64,000 nucleotides of DNA from Mesorhizobium temperatum (GTDB lineage Bacteria; Pseudomonadota; Alphaproteobacteria; Rhizobiales; Rhizobiaceae), in NCBI RefSeq assembly GCF_002284575.1, contig NZ_NPKJ01000048.1, positions 186,001 to 250,000 of the forward strand, read 5' to 3'. Shown here piece after piece: positions 1 to 7,780 of this stretch (position 1 is the first letter of the stretch; each line of letters opens with the position of its first letter). The notes below the pieces were generated by a model. It was not told where the DNA came from. It did not search any database and saw only the letters and a list, made by a program, of their open reading frames with translations. Position numbers and translations under genes: made by a program.

Positions 1-676
1 ACTGCGCGCGACGATCGCAATTGCCGCCGGTGCAGTTGGCGAGATCGTAGTCCGTATAGGGCCGCTCGCCGGCGCCCGGGCCGGTGCCGTGCAGGTCCTG
101 GCCCCACAGCAGGAATTCGATGGCGTGATAGCCGGTCGCCACATTGGCCTCGATGCCGCCGGCCTCCTGCAGCGTGCCGGAGAGGAACTCCGGCGTCAGA
201 TTGGTGGCGTCGACCTTCTTGCCGTCGATCTCGATCGACTTGTTGGCGATCACATTGGCGGTGTAGAGCGCATTCGCGTCCGACTCGGTGCCGTAGTTCT
301 CGGCGACATAGTCGATCAGCCCCTCGTCCAACGGCCAGGCATTCACCTTGCCTTCCCAGTCGTCGACGATGGCATTGCCGAAGCGGTACACTTCGGTCTG
401 CTGATAGGGAACGCGCGACGCCTTCCAGGCCTCGCGGGCGGCAGTCAGCGTTTCCACCGAAGGTTTGGCAAGCAGCGCCTCGACGGCCTTGTCGAGCGCC
501 TGCGCCGCGGTCAGCGAATCTTCATACTTGGCGAGCGCAATGTCGGAATAGGTCTTGATGACCACCTTAGCATCGGTTTCCGCCTTGGCCGGCAGCACGA
601 ATATCGCCGCCGTCAATGCCGCCGTAGCGCCGATCGCGGCGAGCCTGCCATATCGTGCCGTGATCATCGCTCTCAT
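1..676 (-). CDS. Imelysin-family periplasmic protein (5' part, runs off window)
   Basis: The reverse strand from 676 is open to the window edge (225 codons). It encodes a secretion signal (about residues 1-32, ending PAKA), then a helical domain with TEVYRFGN near residue 94 and GYHAIE near residue 182. GxHxxE is the hallmark of the imelysin/IrpA (EfeO-related) family, periplasmic proteins linked to iron handling. The start is chosen because AGGAG lies 9 bases upstream; an in-frame ATG at 685 abuts that site and is less likely. A small ORF (697-810) and an ICE-like palindrome (941-961) lie upstream, supporting iron control. The C-terminal part is outside the window, so the exact subfamily is not settled. 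Confidence 0.88.
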   Translation of the reverse strand, partial: MRAMITARYGRLAAIGATAALTAAIFVLPAKAETDAKVVIKTYSDIALAKYEDSLTAAQALDKAVEALLAKPSVETLTAAREAWKASRVPYQQTEVYRFGNAIVDDWEGKVNAWPLDEGLIDYVAENYGTESDANALYTANVIANKSIEIDGKKVDATNLTPEFLSGTLQEAGGIEANVATGYHAIEFLLWGQDLHGTGPGAGERPYTDYDLANCTGGNCDRRAQ

Positions 677-696
677 GATTGTCATCTCCTCGGAAT

Positions 697-810
697 TCAG
701 TGAAATGCCGGCGCCAAAGGCGCGTCGGCAGGCAATCGGCGCCAAGGCAGGTCCATGCCATTGGGCGAGAAACAGGCCGCGGCATAGCGCAGTTTGCGGA
801 AGAAAGACAT
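697..810 (-). CDS. Small 37-residue protein upstream of imelysin gene
   Basis: The reverse strand reads a 37-codon frame beginning MSFFRKLRYAAA and ending PLAPAFH. GGAGG sits 7 bases before the ATG, as good a ribosome binding site as any in the window. The stop is 20 bases before the imelysin start, so the two are probably co-transcribed. The N-terminus is basic and slightly hydrophobic; no domain is recognised. It could be a genuine small protein or a translated leader. The strong RBS and position favour translation; function is unknown. Confidence 0.5.
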   Translation of the reverse strand: MSFFRKLRYAAACFSPNGMDLPWRRLPADAPLAPAFH

Positions 811-940
811 CGAAATGCCTCCAATCGAAAGGGTTCAAGGCCCAGACATCAAAGGGATGCGCTTGACGAGCAAGCTTCCATAAAGCGATGAAGGCGCTGG
901 AAGTCAACCAATTTCAGAGAGAAAAGCCAATCGAAACAAC

Positions 941-972
941 AGTTTAGAATTATTCTAAACTGCAAGTGTCAA
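941..972 (-). promoter_or_regulatory. ICE/Irr-like palindrome overlapping a promoter
   Basis: Positions 941-961 form a perfect 21-bp palindrome whose core, 943-959, reads TTTAGAA-TTA-TTCTAAA. This matches the iron control element bound by Irr in rhizobia. On the minus strand TTGACA (967-972) and TTCTAA (944-949) are separated by 17 bases, so the palindrome covers the presumed -10. That layout fits repression by Irr of the downstream small ORF and imelysin gene. The site also lies 160 bp from the divergent reductase gene, which it might affect instead. Confidence 0.72.
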
Positions 973-1122
973 CTTTAGCCGTATTTTACCGTGTCGTCGT
1001 TAAACGGCACTGTTGACGGACCGCCATTCCGGGTGCGACCCGAACAGGCGGTCTTGCGGCGGCGTCAGACAATTGCCATTTGGCGAGACGTCCTAGACTT
1101 GGATTAAGGAATTGGGGCTGCG

Positions 1123-2376
1123 ATGAAAAACGGTGTGGTCATTGTCGGTGCGGGTCATGCGGGCGTGCAAGCGGCCGCCAGCCTGCGCGAGGACGGGTAC
1201 GACGGACCCGTGATCCTCGTCAGTGACGAGCACGAACTGCCCTACCACAAGCCGCCGCTGTCGAAGACCTTCATCAAGGATCAAGAGGCCAAACCGCAGC
1301 CGCTGCGCGGCGAGGCGTTTTATACCGGCAGCGCGATCGATTACCGGCCGGGCATTCGAATCGAGCGCATCGATGCCGGCGGCCGCAGGCTGGAGATATC
1401 AGGGGGTGGCGTGCTGCCGTTCGACCGGCTCATCCTGGCGACCGGTTCGCGACCGCGCATTCTGCCGCTGCCGGGTTCGGGTTTTTCAGGCGTTTTGTCG
1501 CTGCGCTCGCTCGCCGACGCGCGCCTGATCCGCGAGTTGAGCGCTCAGAGCGAGGATGTCGTCATCCTCGGCGGCGGCTTCATCGGGCTGGAGATCGCCG
1601 CGACGCTCAAGGCGGCCGGCCGCAAGGTCACCGTGGTCGAGGCGGTCGACCGGCTGCTCGGCCGGGCGGTGGCGCCGGTCATCGCGCGCCACGTGCGGCA
1701 GCGGCTGGAAGCCGCCGGTGTGCGCATCCTCACCGGAACCACGATTGCGCGGCTCGAAGGTGAGAGCGGCCGTGTCACGGCCGCGGTCACCTCGAGCGGC
1801 GAGCGCCTGCCGGCACAGATGGTCATCATCGGCATCGGGGTGGTGCCGAATGTCGAACTGGCGCAAGCCGCCGGGATCACCATCGCCAACGGCATCCGCA
1901 TCGACCAGCAGATGCGCACGTCGGTGCCCGAAATCCTCGCCATCGGCGATGCCGCCTCCTTCCGGCACTGGCTCACCGGCGGCGATGTGCGGCTGGAATC
2001 GGTGCAGAATGCCACCGACCAGGCGCGCCTCGCCGCCCGCACCATCGTCGGCCATGCGGACGCCTTTGCGGCGGTGCCATGGTTCTGGTCCGACATCGGC
2101 GACATCAAGCTGCAGATGGTCGGCCTGATTTCGGGCGGCGACAGCCATGTCGTGCTGGGCGACGTCAACGAGAACAGATTCTCCATCTATCACTATGCTG
2201 GAAATCGTCTGCTCGGCATCGAATCGGTCAATCGGCCGGGCGACCATATGCTTGGCCGCAAGATGCTCGGCGCCGGCTTCTCGCCGACGCCGCAGACGGT
2301 TGCGACGGGACCGGACGGGCTGAAGGCGGCGCTCGCCGCCTTCCAGCAGGAAGAGCCTGTTCGCGCCGCTGAATAA
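1123..2376 (+). CDS. FAD/NAD(P)-dependent ferredoxin-type reductase
   Basis: The 417-residue protein has the architecture of rhodocoxin/putidaredoxin reductases, which pass electrons from NAD(P)H through FAD to a 2Fe-2S ferredoxin. An N-terminal FAD site (VGAGHAG, about residues 8-14), a central NAD site (LGGGFIGLEIA, about 147-157), a second FAD motif (AIGDAAS, about 272) and a C-terminal reductase domain are visible. Length is normal for the family. No ferredoxin or P450 partner is adjacent, so the electron acceptor is unknown. It stands alone, convergent with gabT across a palindromic repeat. Confidence 0.88.
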   Translation: MKNGVVIVGAGHAGVQAAASLREDGYDGPVILVSDEHELPYHKPPLSKTFIKDQEAKPQPLRGEAFYTGSAIDYRPGIRIERIDAGGRRLEISGGGVLPFDRLILATGSRPRILPLPGSGFSGVLSLRSLADARLIRELSAQSEDVVILGGGFIGLEIAATLKAAGRKVTVVEAVDRLLGRAVAPVIARHVRQRLEAAGVRILTGTTIARLEGESGRVTAAVTSSGERLPAQMVIIGIGVVPNVELAQAAGITIANGIRIDQQMRTSVPEILAIGDAASFRHWLTGGDVRLESVQNATDQARLAARTIVGHADAFAAVPWFWSDIGDIKLQMVGLISGGDSHVVLGDVNENRFSIYHYAGNRLLGIESVNRPGDHMLGRKMLGAGFSPTPQTVATGPDGLKAALAAFQQEEPVRAAE

Positions 2377-2434
2377 CGATGTGTTGATATTCAGGTGATG
2401 CCGGCCTGCGAACGGCGGTTTCCTGCGCTGATCC

Positions 2435-2592
2435 TTCCCTTCTCCCCTTGTTGTGGGAGAAGGTGGCCGAGCGAAGCTCGGTCGGATGAGGGGTGTTCCA
2501 GCTTGGCACCGACCGCACTCCGTCCAACACCCCTCTTCCGTCTCGGCGCTCCGCGCCGATCCACCTTCTCCCACAAACAAGGGGAGAAGGGC
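2435..2592. repeat. Mosaic palindromic intergenic element (CCTTCTCCCC type)
   Basis: The ends CCCTTCTCCCCTTGT and ACAAGGGGAGAAGGG form a long inverted repeat around internal smaller palindromes (for example GCCGAGCGAAGCTCGGT). It sits between the converging reductase and gabT genes. Architecture is that of rhizobial RIME/REP-like elements; it may also serve as a bidirectional terminator. Confidence 0.75.
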
Positions 2593-2603
2593 AGCCGATC
2601 CGC

Positions 2604-3881
2604 TCAGGTGGCGCGGACCTCGCGGATCGAGCTTTCCAGGACGTCGAGCGCTTCGTTCATGACTTCGTCCTGGATGGTGATCGGCGCCAGGAAACGGATG
2701 ACGTTGCCGTAGACGCCGCAGGTGAGCAGGATCAGACCCTTGTCGAGCGCCTTCAGCCGGACCGCATTGGCGATCTCGGCCGATGGCAGGCCCTTCTTCA
2801 CATCGTTGAACTCGACTGCGTTCATGAAGCCGGGGCCTCTGATATCAACGATCTCCGGCGCGTCGTCGCGGATCGATTGCAGCCGCTGCTTCAGCCGCGC
2901 GCCCAGCGCGTTGGCGCGGTCGCAGAGTTTCTCCTCGTCGATGACGTCGAGCACGGCATGCGCCGCGGCGACGCCGATCGGGCTGCCGCCATAGGTGCCG
3001 CCGAGCCCGCCGGGGTTCGGCGCATCCATGATCTCGGCACGCCCGGTGACCGCCGCCAACGGAAAGCCGCCGGCCAGGCTTTTCGCCATGGTGGTGATGT
3101 CGGGCGCCACTTCGTGATGATCCATGGCGAACATCTTTCCGGTGCGGGCAAAGCCGGTCTGCACCTCGTCGGCGATCAACAGCATGCCGTGCTGGTCGCA
3201 GATCTTGCGCAGCGCCGTCATAAACTCGCGCGGCGCCTCGTAAAATCCGCCCTCGCCCTGCACCGGCTCGACGATGATGGCGGCGACGCGGGCCGGATCG
3301 ACATCGGCCTTGAACAGCCGGTCGAGCGCGGCCAGCGAATCGGCGACCGAGATCCCGTGCAGCGCCACCGGGAACGGCGCGTGGAAGACATCGGCCGGCA
3401 TGGCGCCGAAGCCGACCTTGTAAGGCACGACCTTGCCGGTCAGCGCCATGCCCATGAAGGTGCGGCCGTGGAAGCCGCCGGCAAAGGCGATGACCGCTGG
3501 CCGGCCGGTGGCGTTGCGGGCGATCTTGATGGCGTTCTCCACCGCCTCTGCGCCGGTGGTGACGAATATCGTCTTCTTGTCGAATTTGCCCGGCAGCATG
3601 CCGTTCAGCCGTTCGGCTAACCTGACATAGCTCTCATAGGGCACCACCTGGTGGCAGGTATGGGTGAAGCGGTCGAGCTGCGCCTTGACCGCCTCGATCA
3701 CCTTGGGATGGCGGTGGCCGGTGTTGACGACGGCGATGCCCGAGGAGAAATCGATATAGCGGCGGCCTTCGACATCCCAGATTTCCGAGTTTTCGGCGCG
3801 GTCGGCATAAATTTGCGTGGTCATGCCGACGCCGCGTGAAATCGACTGGTTCTTGCGTTCGGAAATGGCTGAATTCTTCAT
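2604..3881 (-). CDS. gabT: 4-aminobutyrate aminotransferase
   Basis: This 425-residue class III PLP-dependent aminotransferase transfers the amino group of 4-aminobutyrate to 2-oxoglutarate, giving succinate semialdehyde and glutamate. TTGAEA (about 108-113) binds the cofactor phosphate, IADEVQ holds the conserved Asp (about 238), and Lys267 in TMAKSLAGG is the expected Schiff-base lysine. Length and motifs match GabT closely, although other omega-amino acid aminotransferases are similar. AAGGGA precedes the ATG. It lies downstream of a peptide-type ABC operon on the same strand but is separated from it by a 176-bp repeat, so it is probably its own unit. Confidence 0.9.
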   Translation of the reverse strand: MKNSAISERKNQSISRGVGMTTQIYADRAENSEIWDVEGRRYIDFSSGIAVVNTGHRHPKVIEAVKAQLDRFTHTCHQVVPYESYVRLAERLNGMLPGKFDKKTIFVTTGAEAVENAIKIARNATGRPAVIAFAGGFHGRTFMGMALTGKVVPYKVGFGAMPADVFHAPFPVALHGISVADSLAALDRLFKADVDPARVAAIIVEPVQGEGGFYEAPREFMTALRKICDQHGMLLIADEVQTGFARTGKMFAMDHHEVAPDITTMAKSLAGGFPLAAVTGRAEIMDAPNPGGLGGTYGGSPIGVAAAHAVLDVIDEEKLCDRANALGARLKQRLQSIRDDAPEIVDIRGPGFMNAVEFNDVKKGLPSAEIANAVRLKALDKGLILLTCGVYGNVIRFLAPITIQDEVMNEALDVLESSIREVRAT

Positions 3882-4008
3882 GATGTCCCTTACCCGGCGG
3901 CGCCGGTTCTCGTTTGGATGACTGCCGGGAATTGTTCTGACCTTATTTCACGTTTTCCTCAAGTTGGCACTGGCGGCAGGCGATTGGGCCTGCCGCCATT
4001 GGCGTCAT

Positions 4009-4184
4009 GTTCCTTCGCGCCCCCCTCTGGCCTGCCGGCCATCTCCCCCACGAGTGGGGAGATTGGCTGTCATTGATCGCTTCGCCAATCTCCAACGTCG
4101 CCGAAGGGAAGCCGTCGACGAAGCTGCCGATCTCCCTCCTTGTGGGGGAGATGGCCGGCAGGCCAGAGGGGGGCGCGAAGGAAC
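4009..4184. repeat. Mosaic palindromic intergenic element (CCCCCTCTGGCCTGCCGG type)
   Basis: An inverted repeat of more than 35 bp per arm bounds the element: GTTCCTTCGCGCCCCCCTCT at the left is mirrored at the right end. Inside are a second CTCCCC-type stem and a non-palindromic spacer. It fills the 324-base gap between gabT and the ABC operon. Related copies occur at 10901-11054 and 32437-32596. Confidence 0.85.
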
Positions 4185-4204
4185 GCGACGCAGGTGATTG
4201 AAGG

Positions 4205-4951
4205 CTACGTCCGCACAAACCCGTCGCTGGCCCGCAAAAGATTGCGTGTATAATCCCTGGTCACGCGGCGCTCGACGAGATCACCCGCGGTGAGGTGTTC
4301 GACCGCCTCGCCGTTCTGCATTACCATCAGCCGCTCGCACATATGGGTGATGATGGCGAGGTCGTGGCTGACCATCAGGAAGGTCAGCTTGCGCCGCCGC
4401 CGGATCTCCTCCAGCAGGTTGAGCACCTCGGCCTGCACGGAGGCATCGAGTGCCGAGGTCGGCTCGTCGAGCAGCAGGATCGACGGTTCGAGGATCAGGG
4501 CACGCGCAATCGCCACGCGCTGGCGCTGGCCGCCCGACAATTGATGCGAATAACGGAAGCGGAAGCCGGTGCCGAGCCCCACCTCGTCCAGCGCCCGCTG
4601 GATGCGCTTCTCGCCATCGGCAAAGCCGTGGATGGCGAGCGGCTCCTGCAGCAGGCGGTCGACGGTCTGGCGCGGATGCAGCGAGCCATAGGGGTCCTGG
4701 AAGACCATCTGCACCTCGCGATAGAAAGCCTTGTCGCGGCGCGCACCGAGTTTTTTCCCGTTGACGGTGATGCTGCCCGAAGCGGCCGGCGCGAGACCGG
4801 CGATCGCCCGCAGCAGCGTCGATTTGCCGGAGCCGGATTCGCCGACCAGGCCGAAGGATTCGCCGGATTGCACTTCGAGGCTGACGCCCTTCAGCGCGCG
4901 AAACCGGTCGAAGATCACCTCCAGCCTGTCGACGGAAAGCGCTGATGTCAT
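4205..4951 (-). CDS. Peptide-type ABC transporter ATP-binding protein (DppF/OppF class)
   Basis: This 248-residue ATPase is the last gene of a five-gene importer. Walker [10 protein letters not shown] lies near residues 37-45, followed by the signature SGGQRQR and Walker B LLLDEPTSAL. It is shorter than typical DppF, lacking most of the C-terminal oligopeptide/dipeptide extension. The ATG overlaps the stop of the preceding ATPase gene (ATGA), which implies translational coupling; a GTG at 4960 is a weaker alternative. With its partner ATPase it should power solute import at the inner membrane. The substrate cannot be told from the ATPase. Confidence 0.9.
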   Translation of the reverse strand: MTSALSVDRLEVIFDRFRALKGVSLEVQSGESFGLVGESGSGKSTLLRAIAGLAPAASGSITVNGKKLGARRDKAFYREVQMVFQDPYGSLHPRQTVDRLLQEPLAIHGFADGEKRIQRALDEVGLGTGFRFRYSHQLSGGQRQRVAIARALILEPSILLLDEPTSALDASVQAEVLNLLEEIRRRRKLTFLMVSHDLAIITHMCERLMVMQNGEAVEHLTAGDLVERRVTRDYTRNLLRASDGFVRT

Positions 4952-5781
4952 GCCGCCCACTCCGGCTTGCGGTCGAGTACCGGCAGCGGGTGACGGTCGG
5001 CGCCGATCTTGGGCATGCAGTTGAGCAGGCCACGCGTGTAAGGATGCTGGGCGCGGCCGAGCTCCGATGCCTTGAGCTGCTCGACCACCTTGCCGGCATA
5101 CATGACGATCACCCGGTCGCAGAAGGACGAGACCAGGCGCAGATCGTGCGAGATGAAGATCAGCCCCATACCGCGCTCGCTGACCAGCCGGTCGAGGATG
5201 CCGAGCACGTCGAGCTGCACGGTGACGTCGAGCGCCGAGGTCGGCTCGTCGGCGATCATCATCTCCGGCCCGGCGATCAGCATCATGGCGATCATGGCGC
5301 GCTGGCCCATGCCGCCCGACACCTCGTGCGGATGCAGGTCGAAGACACGTGCGGGATCGCGGATCTGCACCGCCTCCAGCATGGCGAGCGCACGGTCGCG
5401 GGCTTCGGCCTGGCCGACCTTCTCATGCGTGCGCAGCGTCTCGACGATCTGGCGGCCGATGCTCATCACCGGGTCGAGCGAGTATTTCGGGTCCTGCAGG
5501 ATCATGGCGATGCGCTTGCCGCGCAGCGCCCGGCGGTCGCGGGGCGAGGCCGCGAGCAGGTCGATGCCGTCGAAAGCAAGTTTGCTGGCGGTGACCTCGG
5601 CCTGCGGCGGGGTCAGGCCCATAATGGCGCGGCCGGTCTGCGACTTGCCGGAACCGCTCTCGCCGACGATGCCGAGCCGTTCGCGGCCGAGCGAGAACGA
5701 GACGCCGCGCACCGCCTCGATCCGGCCGGTGCGCGTCGGGAAGGTGACGCGCAGATCGTCGACATCGAGAAGCGTGCTCAT
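4948..5781 (-). CDS. Peptide-type ABC transporter ATP-binding protein (DppD/OppD class)
   Basis: The protein is 277 residues from the ATG at 5781 (MSTLLDVDDLRV). The frame is open further upstream, but the codons there overlap the permease gene. It has Walker [10 protein letters not shown], a somewhat degenerate signature (VSGGMGQRAMIA) and Walker B MIADEPTSALDV, followed by the H-loop ISHDLR. Its ATG overlaps the stop of the upstream permease gene (ATGA). The Met-Gly in the signature is unusual for this class but the rest is normal, so it is probably functional. Confidence 0.9.
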   Translation of the reverse strand: MSTLLDVDDLRVTFPTRTGRIEAVRGVSFSLGRERLGIVGESGSGKSQTGRAIMGLTPPQAEVTASKLAFDGIDLLAASPRDRRALRGKRIAMILQDPKYSLDPVMSIGRQIVETLRTHEKVGQAEARDRALAMLEAVQIRDPARVFDLHPHEVSGGMGQRAMIAMMLIAGPEMMIADEPTSALDVTVQLDVLGILDRLVSERGMGLIFISHDLRLVSSFCDRVIVMYAGKVVEQLKASELGRAQHPYTRGLLNCMPKIGADRHPLPVLDRKPEWAA

Positions 5782-6698
5782 TGGTCGCCACTGCGGGGAT
5801 CGAGCGCGTCGCGCAAACCGTCGCCGAGCAGGTTGAAGCCGAGGCTGACGAAGAGGATGGCAAAGCCCGGTGCACCGGCCACCCACCATTGGTCGAGCAC
5901 GAAGCGGCGGCCCGACGCGATCATCGCGCCCCATTCCGGCAGCGGCGGCTGTGCGCCGAGGCCGAGGAAGCCGAGACCGGCTGCGGTCAGGATGATGCCG
6001 GCCATGTCGAGCGTCACCCTTACGATCAGCGACGAGATGCAGAGCGGCATGATGTGGCGAAGCACGATGCGAAACGGCGAGGCGCCCATTAATTGCACCG
6101 CCTTGATGTAATCCGAATTGCGCACGGTGAGCGTTTCGGCACGGGCAATACGGGCATAGGGTGGCCAGGAGGTGATGGCGATGGCGAGCACCGCATTCTC
6201 GATGCCGGGGCCGAGTGCGGCGACAAAGGCCAGCGCCAGGATCAGCTTCGGAAACGCCAGAAAGATGTCGGTGATGCGCATCAGGATCGCATCGATCCAG
6301 CCGCCGGCATAGCCGGCGACGGTGCCGACCAGCAGGCCGATAGGGGCGGCAATGACGGCGACGAGAATGACGACGTAGAGCGTCCAGCGCGAACCGAAGA
6401 TGACGCGCGAAAGGATGTCGCGGCCGAGGTCATCGGTGCCGAACCAGTGCGCGGCGCTCGGCGCCAGCAGGCGCGAACCCTTCAGGTCGCCGATGGTCGG
6501 CGAATAGGGCGCCAGCACATCGGCAAAGGCGGCGACCACCAGCAAAGCGATGATGATGAGCAGACCGAGAAACGCCAGCCGGTTAGCGGAAAAGCGCCGC
6601 CACGCCACATAGGCACGGCCGAGCCTTGCCTGCATGCGCGAAGCCGGCCGCTCGCTGAGCAGCCAGTCGCGACGGCTTTGTATCGCTTCTGCGCTCAT
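5778..6698 (-). CDS. Peptide-type ABC transporter permease (DppC class)
   Basis: The 306-residue inner-membrane protein has an N-terminal transmembrane segment (FLGLLIIIALLVVAAFADV), a periplasmic loop containing HWFGTDDLGRDILSR typical of DppC/OppC, and a C-terminal block of membrane helices carrying the ATPase-coupling motif around RAETLTVRNSDY. It pairs with the upstream DppB-type permease, which it overlaps by four bases. Together they form the channel of the importer. Confidence 0.92.
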   Translation of the reverse strand: MSAEAIQSRRDWLLSERPASRMQARLGRAYVAWRRFSANRLAFLGLLIIIALLVVAAFADVLAPYSPTIGDLKGSRLLAPSAAHWFGTDDLGRDILSRVIFGSRWTLYVVILVAVIAAPIGLLVGTVAGYAGGWIDAILMRITDIFLAFPKLILALAFVAALGPGIENAVLAIAITSWPPYARIARAETLTVRNSDYIKAVQLMGASPFRIVLRHIMPLCISSLIVRVTLDMAGIILTAAGLGFLGLGAQPPLPEWGAMIASGRRFVLDQWWVAGAPGFAILFVSLGFNLLGDGLRDALDPRSGDQ

Positions 6699-7762
6699 CG
6701 TACCTTGGTCCTTGGGTCGAGCACCCGGTAGAGCAGGTCGGACAGGAGATTGATGCCGATGAAAACCGAGCCGATGATGATGGTGCCGCCGAGCACCGCG
6801 TTCATGTCCGCGTTCTGCAGGGAATTGGTGATGTAGAGGCCAATGCCCGGCCAGGAGAACACGGTCTCGGTCAGCACCGAGCCTTCGAGCAGGCCGGCAT
6901 AGGATAGCGCAATCACGGTGACCATCGGCACCGCCGCGTTGCGCAGCGCGTGGCCCCAGATGATGCGCGTCTCAGACAGGCCCTTGGCGCGCGCCGCTAC
7001 GATATATTCCTGGGCAAGCTCGTTCAGCATGAACGATCGCGTCATGCGGCTGATATAGGCGAGCGAGAAATAGCCAAGCAGCGAGGCCGGCAGGATGATG
7101 TGGCGGAAGGCATCGCGAAACACATCCCACTGCCGCTGCCACAGCGCATCCAGAAGGTAGAAGCCGGTGATCGGCGTGAAGGTGTATTCGTAGACGATAT
7201 CGAGGCGACCGGGAAAAGCCACCCATTGCAGCCTGGCATAGAACAGCACGAGCGCCAGCAGTCCCAGCCAGAAGATCGGCACGGAGTAGCCGACCAGGCC
7301 GATGATGCGGACGATCTGGTCGATGATGCTGCCGCGCCGGACCGCGGCCAGCACGCCGAGTGGCACACCGATGAATGCACCGATCAGAGTTCCCAGCGTC
7401 GCCAGCTCGATCGTCGCCGGAAAAGCGCGGCGAATATCGGTCATGACAGGATTGGTGGTCAGCACCGACGTGCCGAAATTGCCGTTCAGGGCATTTTTCA
7501 CATAGATGTAGAACTGCTCGATCAGCGGCAGGTCGAGCCCCATCTCGCGACGCGTCCGCTCGACGACATTGGCCGGCGCCCGGTCGCCGAGCACCGCCAG
7601 CACCGGGTCGATCGGGATGACCCGTCCGATGAAGAAGGTCACCGCGAGAAGACCGAGATAGGTGGTTATCGCGATGACCAGGAAGCGGGCGATCGACGAC
7701 GCGACAGCGACAGCACGGGCGCTGCCGCGCCCTGCCGTCGCTTCGCTTTCAACCGTGCTCAT
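6695..7762 (-). CDS. Peptide-type ABC transporter permease (DppB class)
   Basis: The 355-residue protein has a first membrane helix (about residues 29-50), the DppB-type segment IDPVLAVLGDRAP, and a C-terminal domain with the coupling loop [13 protein letters not shown] that contacts the ATPase. An N-terminal extension of about 25 residues precedes the usual start of the family. It begins 18 bases after the binding-protein gene, so the operon is tightly packed: binding protein, permease, permease, ATPase, ATPase. Confidence 0.92.
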   Translation of the reverse strand: MSTVESEATAGRGSARAVAVASSIARFLVIAITTYLGLLAVTFFIGRVIPIDPVLAVLGDRAPANVVERTRREMGLDLPLIEQFYIYVKNALNGNFGTSVLTTNPVMTDIRRAFPATIELATLGTLIGAFIGVPLGVLAAVRRGSIIDQIVRIIGLVGYSVPIFWLGLLALVLFYARLQWVAFPGRLDIVYEYTFTPITGFYLLDALWQRQWDVFRDAFRHIILPASLLGYFSLAYISRMTRSFMLNELAQEYIVAARAKGLSETRIIWGHALRNAAVPMVTVIALSYAGLLEGSVLTETVFSWPGIGLYITNSLQNADMNAVLGGTIIIGSVFIGINLLSDLLYRVLDPRTKVR

Positions 7763-7780
7763 ACGGCGCGTCCGCCGGCA

